NCBI GenBank assembly: GCA_964651325.1
Contig: CAZYXP010000013.1
Location: forward strand, 1 to 31,107
DNA: 31,107 nucleotides
Direction of reading: 5' to 3'
Origin: JADFOB01 sp964651325
GTDB taxonomy: Bacteria > Planctomycetota > Phycisphaerae > UBA1845
This document shows positions 17,269-25,258 of this stretch, one piece after another. Each line of letters begins with the position of its first letter. The stretch's first letter is position 1. The notes under the pieces are model-generated. The model saw only the letters and a list, made by a program, of their open reading frames with translations, was not told the DNA's origin and made no database searches. Made by a program: the position numbers and the translations under genes.

Positions 17269-17749
17269 TTCGCGCGGCGGGTCTCTGTCGGTGGCATAGA
17301 TTCCGAACACCGGGCGCGTGCCCGATGACCGCCCTCGCCGGAGGGTCCGCAGGCCGGGGCACGCCGTGCTGAACGGATGGTTCGCCGGCTAGCGCCAGCG
17401 GCTCTGAGATGGGGCGACCTCCGCCAAAGCAAGCCGGTTACGAACCCATCCAAGATCGATGCGACCGATCGGTGTAAAGATTCAATGTGTGGTCCCGCAT
17501 ACCACTGGCCACATGACCGGCGCAGTCGGAATATCCCTCACAAGCCCTGCAACGCCATCACCGACCTGCTGAGAACTCCGTCTGCCGCAAGATTATCGGC
17601 CCGTCACGTGTTGCCAGCAGGCCTCCACGGCGTGGACGCGCGATTGCTACCTGAATCGCGGAAACCACGGGCAGCGTTGCCGGGGGTTTTGCCAAGACCG
17701 GGCTCCCCCTAGAATGGGACCATGGCCCAAAGCGAGGAGGTAGGAAGCG
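17269..17749. other. Gap after protein B, with one bulged hairpin
   Basis: I find no gene in this stretch. GCCGGCT (17384-17390) and AGCGGC (17397-17402) pair with one bulged G around AGCGCC. The element looks like another short interspersed palindrome and not a terminator, since no T run follows. A CGGGC/GCCCG stem also lies at about 17313-17326, again without a tail. Confidence 0.35.
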
Positions 17750-17836
17750 ATGTCGTGGGTAGTGCTAGTTGAGTTCATGCGGCAAAAGGTTCGGATCGGA
17801 TTTCTCGCGTTGATGATCTACGCGTCGCTCTGCTAA
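17750..17836 (+). CDS. Possible 28-residue hydrophobic small protein
   Basis: An ATG preceded by AGGAGG at 9 bases opens a 28-codon frame ending in TAA. The product starts MSWVVLVEFMRQ and ends in a short hydrophobic segment (IGFLALMIYASL), which could sit in or on a membrane. A TAGAAT -10-like box lies at 17710-17715 with TTGCCA 15 bases upstream, a short spacing. The ribosome binding site is among the strongest in the window, but the frame is too short for its coding signal to be judged. It could be the remnant of a longer gene. Confidence 0.3.
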   Translation: MSWVVLVEFMRQKVRIGFLALMIYASLC

Positions 17837-17950
17837 CGCGGCCTATCCATTTCGCCAGCGAGGTCTAACGCGGACATCCCGCCTACATCCTCTTCGCAAC
17901 CGGGGCAAGCTCAATGCCCCCCTAAAGCGCGTATGCGGTCGCCACACCGG

Positions 17951-17980
17951 TTGGACACGCGCCACCGCCAACGCTACCCT
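17951..17980 (+). promoter_or_regulatory. Promoter candidate placing the carA start codon near +1
   Basis: TTGGAC (17951-17956), 18 bases, then TACCCT (17975-17980). The carA ATG lies only 7 bases after the -10, and no ribosome binding site is present. If real, the carA mRNA would be leaderless. Both boxes match only half of the consensus. Confidence 0.33.
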
Positions 17981-17987
17981 AGCCCGC

Positions 17988-19244
17988 ATGCACCCCGAAC
18001 CATCCCCTGCTCCTTGCTGGCTTGCGTTAGAAGACGGCACTGTCTTCGTCGGTCAGGCGTTTGGTGCGCACGGCACGCGAACCGGCGAGGCCGTCTTCAA
18101 CACGTCCATGGCCGGGTACCAGGAAATCCTCACCGATCCATCCTATTGCGGGCAGATCGTAACCATGACCAGCCCGCTGATCGGCAACTACGGCGTCAAC
18201 GCCGAGGATGTTGAATCGCAGCGCCCCTACCTGAATGGCTTCGTGATTAAAGAACTTGCCGGACAATACAGCAACGCCCGCGCGACGATGGGGCTGGCGG
18301 AATACCTTTGCGAGCACGATGTTGTCGGGATTCAAGGCGTGGATACGCGCGCGCTGACCAAACGACTCCGCGTGAGCGGATCGATGCGGGCGGTCATCAC
18401 GACCGAGGTCAGCGATCCGGCCCGCTGCGTCGAACTGGCCAAGCAAGCACCGTCCATGGTCGGGGCCGACCTCGTGCAAGACGTCGCACCGAAGGAGGCG
18501 TTTGAGTGGACGGCCGGATTTGAAGACGCGTTTTCTCCGCGCCGCGGCTCAAGTAGCGCCAGCGCAGATCGCCTACCGGTTGTGGCGATCGATTGCGGGA
18601 TGAAGCGGAATATCTTGCGTTATCTGGTCGATGTCGGATGCGACGTATGGGTCGTGCCGCCGACAGTCTCCGCTGAGGCGATTATGGCGCGCGAGCCCCG
18701 GGGCGTGTTCGTCAGCAATGGTCCCGGTGATCCGGCCGCGGTTTCGTATGCGATTGAGTTGCTGGCAGGCCTCGTCGGCAAGGTGCCGCTTTTTGGGATC
18801 TGCCTTGGCCATCAATTGCTGGGCCTGGCGCTTGGTGCCGAGACGTTCAAACTCAAATTTGGCCATCGTGGGGCGAATCACCCCGTTAAGAATCTCTTGA
18901 TTGAGCGGATCGAAATCACGGCACAGAATCATGGCTTTGCCATTGAGCCAGACTCCTTGGCCGCTTCCGGCTGCGCCATAACGCACATCAACCTGAACGA
19001 TGATACGGTTGAGGGCTTTGCGCACCGAGAATTGCCGATCTTCGCGGTCCAATATCACCCAGAAGCGTCCCCAGGGCCGCACGACGCGAGCTATCTGTTC
19101 GATGCCTTCCGGCGCATGATGGAAACAGGGCGCCCCTTGACCGCTCAGGAAATGCTCGACGGTGTGGAACACGGGGCCGCGCACGCGCCGGCGCACACCG
19201 CAATCCAGCGGCATGATACCGCGACCAATCCGCTGATTGTCTAG
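17988..19244 (+). CDS. carA: Carbamoyl-phosphate synthase small (glutaminase) subunit
   Basis: Hydrolyses glutamine and passes ammonia to CarB for carbamoyl phosphate synthesis, feeding arginine and pyrimidine pathways; cytoplasmic. At 418 residues it is slightly longer than usual. The N-terminal CPSase-small domain opens with LALEDGTVFVGQAFG and FNTSMAGYQEILTDPSY. The class I glutamine amidotransferase domain has VSNGPGDP, nucleophile Cys272 in FGICLGHQ, and His357/Glu359 in QYHPEASPGPHD. The RGANHPV and AQNHGFA segments are typical of CarA. The last 40 or so residues are a His/Ala-rich extension. carB is not adjacent in the window. The start is the first ATG; no Shine-Dalgarno precedes it and a -10-like box lies 7 bases upstream. 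Confidence 0.98.
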   Translation: MHPEPSPAPCWLALEDGTVFVGQAFGAHGTRTGEAVFNTSMAGYQEILTDPSYCGQIVTMTSPLIGNYGVNAEDVESQRPYLNGFVIKELAGQYSNARATMGLAEYLCEHDVVGIQGVDTRALTKRLRVSGSMRAVITTEVSDPARCVELAKQAPSMVGADLVQDVAPKEAFEWTAGFEDAFSPRRGSSSASADRLPVVAIDCGMKRNILRYLVDVGCDVWVVPPTVSAEAIMAREPRGVFVSNGPGDPAAVSYAIELLAGLVGKVPLFGICLGHQLLGLALGAETFKLKFGHRGANHPVKNLLIERIEITAQNHGFAIEPDSLAASGCAITHINLNDDTVEGFAHRELPIFAVQYHPEASPGPHDASYLFDAFRRMMETGRPLTAQEMLDGVEHGAAHAPAHTAIQRHDTATNPLIV

Positions 19245-19249
19245 GATGC

Positions 19250-19278
19250 CCGAATTGCCTAGGAGGGGAGGCATTCGG
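19250..19278. terminator. Hairpin between convergent carA and small basic protein gene
   Basis: CCGAATTGCC (19250-19259) pairs with GGCATTCGG (19270-19278) with one bulged T and a 10-base loop. It lies immediately after carA and before the opposite-strand stop at 19317. No T run follows on either strand, so a termination role is only suggested by position. Confidence 0.3.
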
Positions 19279-19316
19279 ATCGCCGACATGCGCCAACGAC
19301 CGATATCCGCCAATCG

Positions 19317-19553
19317 CTAACTGATCGCGGCCGTGATATCTTCCTGCGTGATCTTGGTGGTGGGCTTACCGATTTCGCGGCTCAGCCAACTCATGACTTG
19401 GGCCGTGTAGGGCATGGGCGCGGCCTTGATTGTGGCGATCATCCGCGCGCGGCGGCGGATGCGTTCTTTATCCTTACGATCGCGATTGACGATCTTGGTT
19501 GCGGCCGCGTCTTCGCGATCGCGGCGTCGTATGGCGCTGCGATGAATACCCAT
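19317..19553 (-). CDS. Small basic protein, function unknown
   Basis: 78 residues, highly charged. MGIHRSAIRRRDRED opens a basic middle section (DRKDKERIRRRARMIATIK), and the C-terminus is better folded in appearance (PYTAQVMSWLSREIGKP, then TTKITQEDITAAIS). The start at 19553 is chosen because AAAGGG sits 5 bases upstream. The frame also has ATGs at 19658 (114 residues) and 19628, and a promoter match at 19681-19708 would place transcription start just before 19658, so the longer form is a real alternative. The MGIHRS opening recalls small basic proteins common in planctomycetes, but the rest does not match one I know. Nucleic-acid binding is possible from charge alone. It is divergent from panB. 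Confidence 0.65.
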   Translation of the reverse strand: MGIHRSAIRRRDREDAAATKIVNRDRKDKERIRRRARMIATIKAAPMPYTAQVMSWLSREIGKPTTKITQEDITAAIS

Positions 19554-19680
19554 GGGCACCCTTTCTTCGTTAGCTAACCCGGGGCCTGCCACTTGGCTGG
19601 ATTCAATGATTTCCAGCACTTGACGGGCCATCCGGTGGTGGTCCTGCAAGAAACCCATCCTGAGGGACGGGAATGAGACT

Positions 19681-19708
19681 ATTGTGCCGGTTTTCGGGGC
19701 ACGGTCAA
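19681..19708 (-). promoter_or_regulatory. Promoter candidate for the small basic protein gene
   Basis: On the minus strand TTGACC (19703-19708; 5/6) and CACAAT (19681-19686; 4/6) are 16 bases apart. The start would be near 19674, that is 16 bases before the upstream ATG at 19658 and about 120 before the ATG at 19553. Confidence 0.45.
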
Positions 19709-19800
19709 CCCCCCATTGCGAAACCATCCGGCGGAATTGATTCGCCGGGTTGGCGCCGCAAGTCCTGGTCATTCAGAAGATTGGCGATCCCGCGGGTAGC

Positions 19801-19829
19801 TTGTCAGAAGCTGGCTTTGGGCCTATCCT
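19801..19829 (+). promoter_or_regulatory. Promoter placing the panB ATG at about +1 to +3 (leaderless)
   Basis: TTGTCA (19801-19806; 5/6), a 17-base spacer, and TATCCT (19824-19829; 4/6). The panB ATG begins 8 bases after the -10, where transcription would normally start, and no ribosome binding site is present. Confidence 0.5.
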
Positions 19830-19837
19830 GATACCCC

Positions 19838-20701
19838 ATGGTGCAGCGCGTTAAGACAACCATCAACACCCTTCGATCGCGTAAGCGGGAGCGTGGGAAG
19901 TTCTCCATGCTGACTTGCTACGACTACACGTGCGCCTTGCTCATGGAAGAGGCGGGCATTGAAACGCTGTTGGTCGGAGATACGTATGCCGAGGTTTGCC
20001 TCGGCCATTCCACGACGCTGCCGGCGACGATCGAGCATTTGGTCGTGCTCGCGGCCGCGGTGCGCCGCGGCGCGCCATCGACTTACCTCGTTGGGGACAT
20101 GCCGTATCTTTCCTACCAAGTCTGTGCCGAGGAGGCGATTCGCAACGCGGGCAAGTACATGGCCGATGGCGGTTGCGATTGCGTGAAAGTCGAGGTGGAT
20201 CGCCGCCTGGTGGGAACGGTCGAGGCGATGAGCGCGGCGACGATTCCGGTGATGGCCCACCTAGGACTTCGCCCGCAATCGATCCAAAGTGTCGGCGGCT
20301 ATCGACTACAAGGCAAACAGGCGGACGATGCCCGTCACATAATCGAAGACGCCAAGATCATGGAATCAGCAGGAGCGATCGCCCTGCTGCTAGAGGCCGT
20401 GCCTACAGAGGTGGCCGAGATCATCGCGGCATCGACCCCGCTTCCGGTGATCGGCATCTGTAGCGGGCCGCACGTTGATGGGCAGGTCCTGGTCATGCAC
20501 GACATGTTGGGGTTCGGCTCGGGACATCCACCGCGCTCGGCGAAGAAGTACGCGTCGGCGCGGGATACATTTTTAGCGGCGTTTCGCGGTTACGACGAAG
20601 ATGTGCGAAGTGGAGGGTTCCCGACCGAGGATCACAGCGTTGCGATGGACCCCAAAGAGTTAAAAAAACTTCGATCCTCACTTGAATCTCGGGATCGCTA
20701 A
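19838..20701 (+). CDS. panB: 3-methyl-2-oxobutanoate hydroxymethyltransferase (ketopantoate hydroxymethyltransferase)
   Basis: Transfers a hydroxymethyl group from 5,10-methylene-THF to 2-oxoisovalerate, giving ketopantoate, the first step to pantothenate and CoA; cytoplasmic TIM barrel. 287 residues, slightly longer than E. coli PanB. The Mg and substrate residues are in place: Asp48 (LLVGDTY), Asp87 (LVGDMPYLSY), Lys117 and Glu119 (CVKVEV), His141 (AHLGLRPQS), Glu186 (LLLEAVP), plus GGYRLQGK and DGQVLVMHDML. Some usually conserved glycines differ: KVEVD where KIEGG is common, and GICSGPHVDGQ where GIGAGxxxDGQ is common. The enzyme is therefore somewhat divergent but looks active. panC and panD are not nearby. 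The transcript may be leaderless. Confidence 0.96.
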   Translation: MVQRVKTTINTLRSRKRERGKFSMLTCYDYTCALLMEEAGIETLLVGDTYAEVCLGHSTTLPATIEHLVVLAAAVRRGAPSTYLVGDMPYLSYQVCAEEAIRNAGKYMADGGCDCVKVEVDRRLVGTVEAMSAATIPVMAHLGLRPQSIQSVGGYRLQGKQADDARHIIEDAKIMESAGAIALLLEAVPTEVAEIIAASTPLPVIGICSGPHVDGQVLVMHDMLGFGSGHPPRSAKKYASARDTFLAAFRGYDEDVRSGGFPTEDHSVAMDPKELKKLRSSLESRDR

Positions 20702-20884
20702 CAAAGAGCGTGCATCAGGAGCAAGAATGCGAGCCACTCCTATTGCAATACCTAAATCGGAATTCAGGGGTCGCGCTACGCGGGCTAGCGGGTGATCTGG
20801 TCAATCGAATGCGGTTCGTGTAGGCTTATCGCTCCGCAGCGGCAACGCGGGTTTTCGTTTCCAACGGAAAGGGAAAGCTAAGGC

Positions 20885-21283
20885 ATGCTTGTTCCGATGG
20901 CCCTGGCGCGAATTGTCATCGTCGACTCGAACGACGAGAAGATGTCGATGATCGTGCTTAGCGAGATCAGCGGCGACCGTGCGTTTCCGATCCTGATCGG
21001 GCTTAACGAAGCATACGCCATCGATCGCCGCACCAAGGGCATTGAGGTTCCTCGCCCCATGACGCACGATCTAATCGTACAGCTTTTTGAAACGCTCGGA
21101 TGCACGTTGGAACAAATCGTCATCAGCGAGTTGCGGAATTCCACTTTTTTTGCAAAACTCATTCTGCGGCGGGACAGCTCGCTGGTTGAGATAGACGCGA
21201 GGCCTTCCGATGCCATTGCCGTTGGCGCAGGAAAGGGAACGCCGATTCTCGTGGACGAGTCTGTTCTTGCCGAAGCCTGTTAA
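20885..21283 (+). CDS. Bifunctional nuclease (DUF151/BFN) domain protein
   Basis: 132 residues covering just the BFN domain. Family features: LSEISGDRAFPILIGLNEAYAI (residues 25-46, given here as the two halves LSEISGDRAFPILIG and LNEAYAI), RPMTHDLI (57-64), FFAKLIL (88-94) and the signature VEIDARPSDAIAVG (101-114). Plant and Thermotoga homologues have been studied as BFN-type nucleases, but the bacterial role is poorly established; I infer only the fold. GGGAAAG precedes the ATG at 20885 with good spacing; an in-frame ATG at 20897 is possible. The GHMP kinase starts 25 bases after its stop in the same direction, so the two are probably one transcription unit. The upstream gap to panB (183 bases) holds no clear promoter. 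Confidence 0.93.
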   Translation: MLVPMALARIVIVDSNDEKMSMIVLSEISGDRAFPILIGLNEAYAIDRRTKGIEVPRPMTHDLIVQLFETLGCTLEQIVISELRNSTFFAKLILRRDSSLVEIDARPSDAIAVGAGKGTPILVDESVLAEAC

Positions 21284-21308
21284 ATCGGGCCGGTTTGGTA
21301 CGACGAAT

Positions 21309-22778
21309 ATGGCAGTGAAGCAAAACATCTCGATCCACCGGACGGGAACGGCCGCGCCGTCAAGTGCCGGTGGCGTGTCTCCGATCGCGGACCTCTCCGC
21401 TTCGCCCGTGGTCCGCGCAGCGCTGGCCTCGCTCGAGTCAACCGCGGATCGGTTTGTCGCCAAGGCTCCGACGCGGCTCGACCTCATGGGAGGCAGCGCG
21501 TGGCAGGCTGGCGCCCTGGCGTTAAGTGTTCCGCTCGAGCCCGCCGTCTTTGTGGTGTGTCAGCGACGCGACGACGACCGCGTGGCGATCTCATTGGTGG
21601 ATTCAGGCGCGAAAAACGGCGCCGCGACGTTGACCGTTGAAGGCAACCTGTTGGCCGCATGCGCCGCTGGCGAACCAGACGCACGCACTGAGTTGGAGCA
21701 GCTCACATCCGGCCGCCACGATTTCGTCTCGACCGCCCTGGAAACGTTGTTGGCTTTGATGTCGGCCGGCGTGTTGAACGACCTGGCCTCCGGCGTATCG
21801 ATCGCCGTCGGCGGCGAGGTTCACGGACCGGGTGATGTCGGCGTGCTCGCAGCGGCGTGCGCCGCGACCGCCGCCGCCGTGACAAGTGCATTTGACGTAG
21901 CACTCGACATCGAGTCCGCAATCGAGATGGCGCGATCTGTTGCCGCCTCTTCAGGCAGATGCCTCATCAGCGAGGCGGACGTGGTCAGCGCCATGTGCGG
22001 CCGCAACGGCCACGTGACGCAGGTGCGCGGCGATCCCTGCGCCCCCGCGGGCAGCGCCAAGCTTGAGCCTCACGTGGCGGTGCTCGGCATCGATGTGGGC
22101 GTCGTTTCCGATCAACTAGAAGAAAAACAGCGACAGACGCGCATGGCCACAGCCATGGGCCGCGAGTTGATCGGCCGCATCATAGCCCACGCCGGCTTGG
22201 GAAACGCAACTTGGGACGGCTACCTGTCGCGCATCTCCGTATCCGATTTCGTTGAGCGGTTTCGCGACCGTATTCCAACGAAGATCACTGGCGGAGCGTT
22301 CACCGATCGGTTTGGCGAGCCCGACGTTTTGTTCGGCCCGGTGGATCCGTCCTTCGTCTATAAGGTTCGCTCCAGAACGGAGCATCATGTATATGAGCAT
22401 GATCGAGCCATGCAATTCGTGCAATACCTCACGCGCGCGGCGCGCGTTTCAGATGACGGGCAATCCCTGGCGGCCGCGGGCGAGCTCATGTATGCCTCGC
22501 ACTGGAGCTACGGTCAGCGGTGCGGTTTGGGAGGTATCGAGACGGACCTAATGGTGAATCTGCTTCGAAAGCATGGCCAACAGGCCGGCATCTTCGGAGC
22601 GAAGATCACGGGCCAAGGCTGCGGCGGCGTGGTAGGCGTGCTCATGCGCGACACGGACGAGGCCATGGGGGCGGTCGAGCGGGCGATGGAGGCGTATCAA
22701 GCAGCCAAGAACCTGACTCCGCGGTTGCTTCGATCGACCGGCGCGGGAATCATGGAAACGGGCGTCGTTCGGATGTAG
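21309..22778 (+). CDS. GHMP-family sugar kinase, galactokinase-like
   Basis: ATP-dependent phosphorylation of a sugar or related small molecule is expected; cytoplasmic. 489 residues from the ATG at 21309; the longer frame back to 21210 would overlap the upstream gene. GHMP motif 1 is AKAPTRLDLMGG (residues 51-62). Motif 2 is GPGDVGVLAAACAAT (about 173), where the usual PxxxGLxSSA has both serines replaced by alanine. Motif 3 is GAKITGQGCGGVVGVL (about 430). The C-terminal part, with ELMYASHWSYG and an alternating helix pattern, follows galactokinase order. The true substrate (galactose, fucose, arabinose, heptose) cannot be read. The altered motif 2 makes activity a question. No strong ribosome binding site precedes it, which fits translational coupling to the upstream gene. 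A terminator follows. Confidence 0.9.
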   Translation: MAVKQNISIHRTGTAAPSSAGGVSPIADLSASPVVRAALASLESTADRFVAKAPTRLDLMGGSAWQAGALALSVPLEPAVFVVCQRRDDDRVAISLVDSGAKNGAATLTVEGNLLAACAAGEPDARTELEQLTSGRHDFVSTALETLLALMSAGVLNDLASGVSIAVGGEVHGPGDVGVLAAACAATAAAVTSAFDVALDIESAIEMARSVAASSGRCLISEADVVSAMCGRNGHVTQVRGDPCAPAGSAKLEPHVAVLGIDVGVVSDQLEEKQRQTRMATAMGRELIGRIIAHAGLGNATWDGYLSRISVSDFVERFRDRIPTKITGGAFTDRFGEPDVLFGPVDPSFVYKVRSRTEHHVYEHDRAMQFVQYLTRAARVSDDGQSLAAAGELMYASHWSYGQRCGLGGIETDLMVNLLRKHGQQAGIFGAKITGQGCGGVVGVLMRDTDEAMGAVERAMEAYQAAKNLTPRLLRSTGAGIMETGVVRM

Positions 22779-22836
22779 TGAGCGACGCGGCGGCGGTCCA
22801 TCGTTGCGGACGGCAAGACTGTTGGCATTCCGATCT

Positions 22837-22857
22837 CGGCGAACTTCGCTGGTTTTT
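22837..22857 (+). terminator. Rho-independent terminator after the GHMP kinase
   Basis: CGGCGA (22837-22842) and TCGCTG (22846-22851) form a 6-bp stem with one G-T pair and a 3-base loop, followed by G and a T5 run (22853-22857). Position 60 bases after the kinase stop fits. Confidence 0.5.
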
Positions 22858-22964
22858 AGGTCTTGCTGCCGCGGAAATAGAATCGATTGGCCCGCTCAAG
22901 GGCTATCGATAAGGGCGATGAGCAGGCTCCCTTTGCGGGCCATTTAGTTATTGGGGAGCAGCAG

Positions 22965-24827
22965 GTGAATCAGAAGACAATCCCAGGAATCGTTTTGATG
23001 GGCGGGCTGGCGGCGAGCGCGGCCGGCTGGTTGGCATTGCCCACGCTTCAATCGCCCCGGCAGAGCGCCCAGTCGCAAGTCACCGTCGCCGTGGAGCGAG
23101 CTCGCCGTCTGCTTACGGAATTCAATCACCAGATCGTGCAAAAATCTCTCTTGCTCGATGATCTCGCCGAAGCGGATGTCGATGTCGATATCGAAGACGC
23201 CGGCGAACTGCTCGAAGTAGCGACCGACGAATACCAAGCGCACCATGTCGACCACTGGGCCACCTACGAACCTAACGATTACGCTCTTCCCGCCCCACCT
23301 CGGAGCGCGAAGGCAAGCTACGGCAATCTTGCAGGGCAGGTAGAAGAGGGAATTCACGCTCGCGACGCGATCCTGGCCCAAAACGATCAGCTCTTGGGCG
23401 AAGCGATGAACGCAATCAACACCGCGTTGGCGGTACAAGCCGGAGACGTTTCCGGTCGATCCTTCGCGGAAGCCAATCGCCTCAAGGGTGTGATCTATTA
23501 CCATCAGGGACGTTCGCAGCGTATTCGCGCCGGATCGCGACGCAAGGCCGCCGCCCGAAAAAAGCAACGCCTCGCCCTGTTGGCCGGTCGTGCCGCTCAC
23601 CTTCGCCGCGAGATTGAGGGGCTGGGGAGTGACGATGTGGACAGCCTCACGGCATCCCTTGGGGATCGTATCGCAGGCTTGACGGAAGCGTTGGCGGACG
23701 TGAACGCCCGGAAACGCCAGGCGGAATCCGAAGTGGCCCAGCTTGCCCAACGGCTGATGTCCGCCCAAGCCCGCGTCGCAGCGGCCCTGGCGAAGATGGA
23801 CTCCATCCGCCGCGAGGGCGTAGATTTTGAAAACCCCCAAGGCGGAGACGCCTTCGGCGAGGCCTTACTCGCCCAGGATCGCCTTTTCCGAGCTGCAGAT
23901 CGCGAGGTCGCCTCACTGCAATTCGGCCAATACCCCAAAGCCCGCATCGATCGAAGCGGCGACCTGCTGCGCGGCAGATTCATGGAAGGCGGTTCGAGCG
24001 ACAACCTGACTACGGAATACGGGATCACGCATTACCAGGACATTGTGGCGGTGTTGGCGGAAAGATCGGAACATCACACGAATCTGTTGGACCGATTGCG
24101 ACAGGACTTGCAGGAACTCGAGGCGATCAAGACCATTCGCGAGGCCGAGCAGAATCATCTGGCCACCAAGCTCGACGGGCTTATCCGTAGTGCGGGCGAA
24201 CTCTACGACGCCCTGGCCACCCTGGAAGCCGAGGCGTTTGACATGGAAGACGCCGCGATTGCGCTCTTTGACAACGCCGGTTCCGCGTTCCGCGAGGCCT
24301 CCACGGCGGCGCAAACCTGGGTCCGCGACGCGGGCTCAGTAGCGCAATCCCTCAGCCCGGAAGCAAAACAAAACTCGGCGTTCGCCAAGCGCGCGGGATC
24401 GGGATGGATGGGTGGCCACATCACCGCGCAACACGCCGATTGCGAGCTAGCCAAGGCGTGGATCTACCATGTCCGGTTCACGGCATGCGGCCAAAGTGCC
24501 GAACTTCTTGCATCGGCCGCCCAGACGTTGGCGCTCACACAGGCGGACGCCGATGCCGAGAAAGCCAAGTCCAACGAAGCGCACGACGCGGCCGTTGCCG
24601 CAATAGAATCTGCGGTGACGGACATCAAACAGGCGCACCGCAACGCCGGCAAGCACTGGACTTTCGTCGCCCAGCTAGCTGGCGCCAACGATCTCCTTGC
24701 CTTGCTGGGCCATCAAGACTACCTGGCCGATGCCCTCGAGGCATACAGAAACGCCATCAACGGCCGCGAATCGGAAACCTACGCACAAAAGTACGTTAAA
24801 CGAATAGGCGAACTCGAAGCCGGTTAA
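22965..24827 (+). CDS. Membrane-anchored or exported coiled-coil protein, function unknown
   Basis: 620 residues from a GTG start. GGGGAG lies 6 bases upstream of the GTG, whereas the upstream in-frame ATG at 22887 has no ribosome binding site. Residues of about 7-30 (IPGIVLMGGLAASAAGWLA) form a hydrophobic segment, either a signal peptide or an N-terminal anchor. The rest is long, Ala/Glu/Arg/Leu-rich helix with heptad-like spacing: about 45-75, 190-290 (ASLGDRIAGLTEALADVN, AESEVAQLAQRLMSAQ) and 370-450 (ERSEHHTNLLDRLRQ). A mixed segment near 300-365 (DAFGEALLAQDRLFRAADRE) interrupts it. No catalytic motif or known domain is visible. An envelope scaffold or cell-shape role would fit but is only inference. 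The gene stands alone after a terminator. Confidence 0.85.
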   Translation: MNQKTIPGIVLMGGLAASAAGWLALPTLQSPRQSAQSQVTVAVERARRLLTEFNHQIVQKSLLLDDLAEADVDVDIEDAGELLEVATDEYQAHHVDHWATYEPNDYALPAPPRSAKASYGNLAGQVEEGIHARDAILAQNDQLLGEAMNAINTALAVQAGDVSGRSFAEANRLKGVIYYHQGRSQRIRAGSRRKAAARKKQRLALLAGRAAHLRREIEGLGSDDVDSLTASLGDRIAGLTEALADVNARKRQAESEVAQLAQRLMSAQARVAAALAKMDSIRREGVDFENPQGGDAFGEALLAQDRLFRAADREVASLQFGQYPKARIDRSGDLLRGRFMEGGSSDNLTTEYGITHYQDIVAVLAERSEHHTNLLDRLRQDLQELEAIKTIREAEQNHLATKLDGLIRSAGELYDALATLEAEAFDMEDAAIALFDNAGSAFREASTAAQTWVRDAGSVAQSLSPEAKQNSAFAKRAGSGWMGGHITAQHADCELAKAWIYHVRFTACGQSAELLASAAQTLALTQADADAEKAKSNEAHDAAVAAIESAVTDIKQAHRNAGKHWTFVAQLAGANDLLALLGHQDYLADALEAYRNAINGRESETYAQKYVKRIGELEAG

Positions 24828-25229
24828 CCGCTGCTAGCCCCATGCCCACGGATTCGACGTACGATTCCAGCCAAGTGCTGGTCGTCCCCTTGCGACCGGC
24901 CCCTACATATTGTGTATGCCACGTAACCCAACCCACGACGGGTGCCCCGGTAGAATCCTGACTTAGGCGGCAGGCGTAATACGATTCTCATTTAGGATTC
25001 GTGCGCTAGCCAGCTGGTTTTGGTGCAGGCTTCTTGGGCATTCTGGGGGCCGCTTGTTCCAGCTTTCTATGCAGGCTTGGTCGATGTCTGGCTCCTATCA
25101 AGAGAGTCATGCTCTCAACCGCTCGGCATTGGCGCAACCTAGCCGGCGCCTGACGCGCACTAGAATCTGCTGCGAAGCGTATCAGTCCGCGATGGACCGT
25201 TGGGACCGAAAAAAAAGGCCGAGATTACC
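24828..25229. other. Gap without a convincing gene
   Basis: About 400 bases with no credible reading frame. A GAGAG/CTCTC hairpin lies at 25102-25116. A frame of 151 codons from 25054 runs into the start of protein C and does not look like protein. No RNA gene was recognised. Confidence 0.4.
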
Positions 25230-25258
25230 TTGGTTTCCCCCTAACCTGTCGGTAAAAT
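25230..25258 (+). promoter_or_regulatory. Promoter candidate for protein C gene
   Basis: TTGGTT (25230-25235) and TAAAAT (25253-25258; 5/6) are 17 bases apart. It would give a long leader of about 270 bases before the ATG at 25533. Confidence 0.35.
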
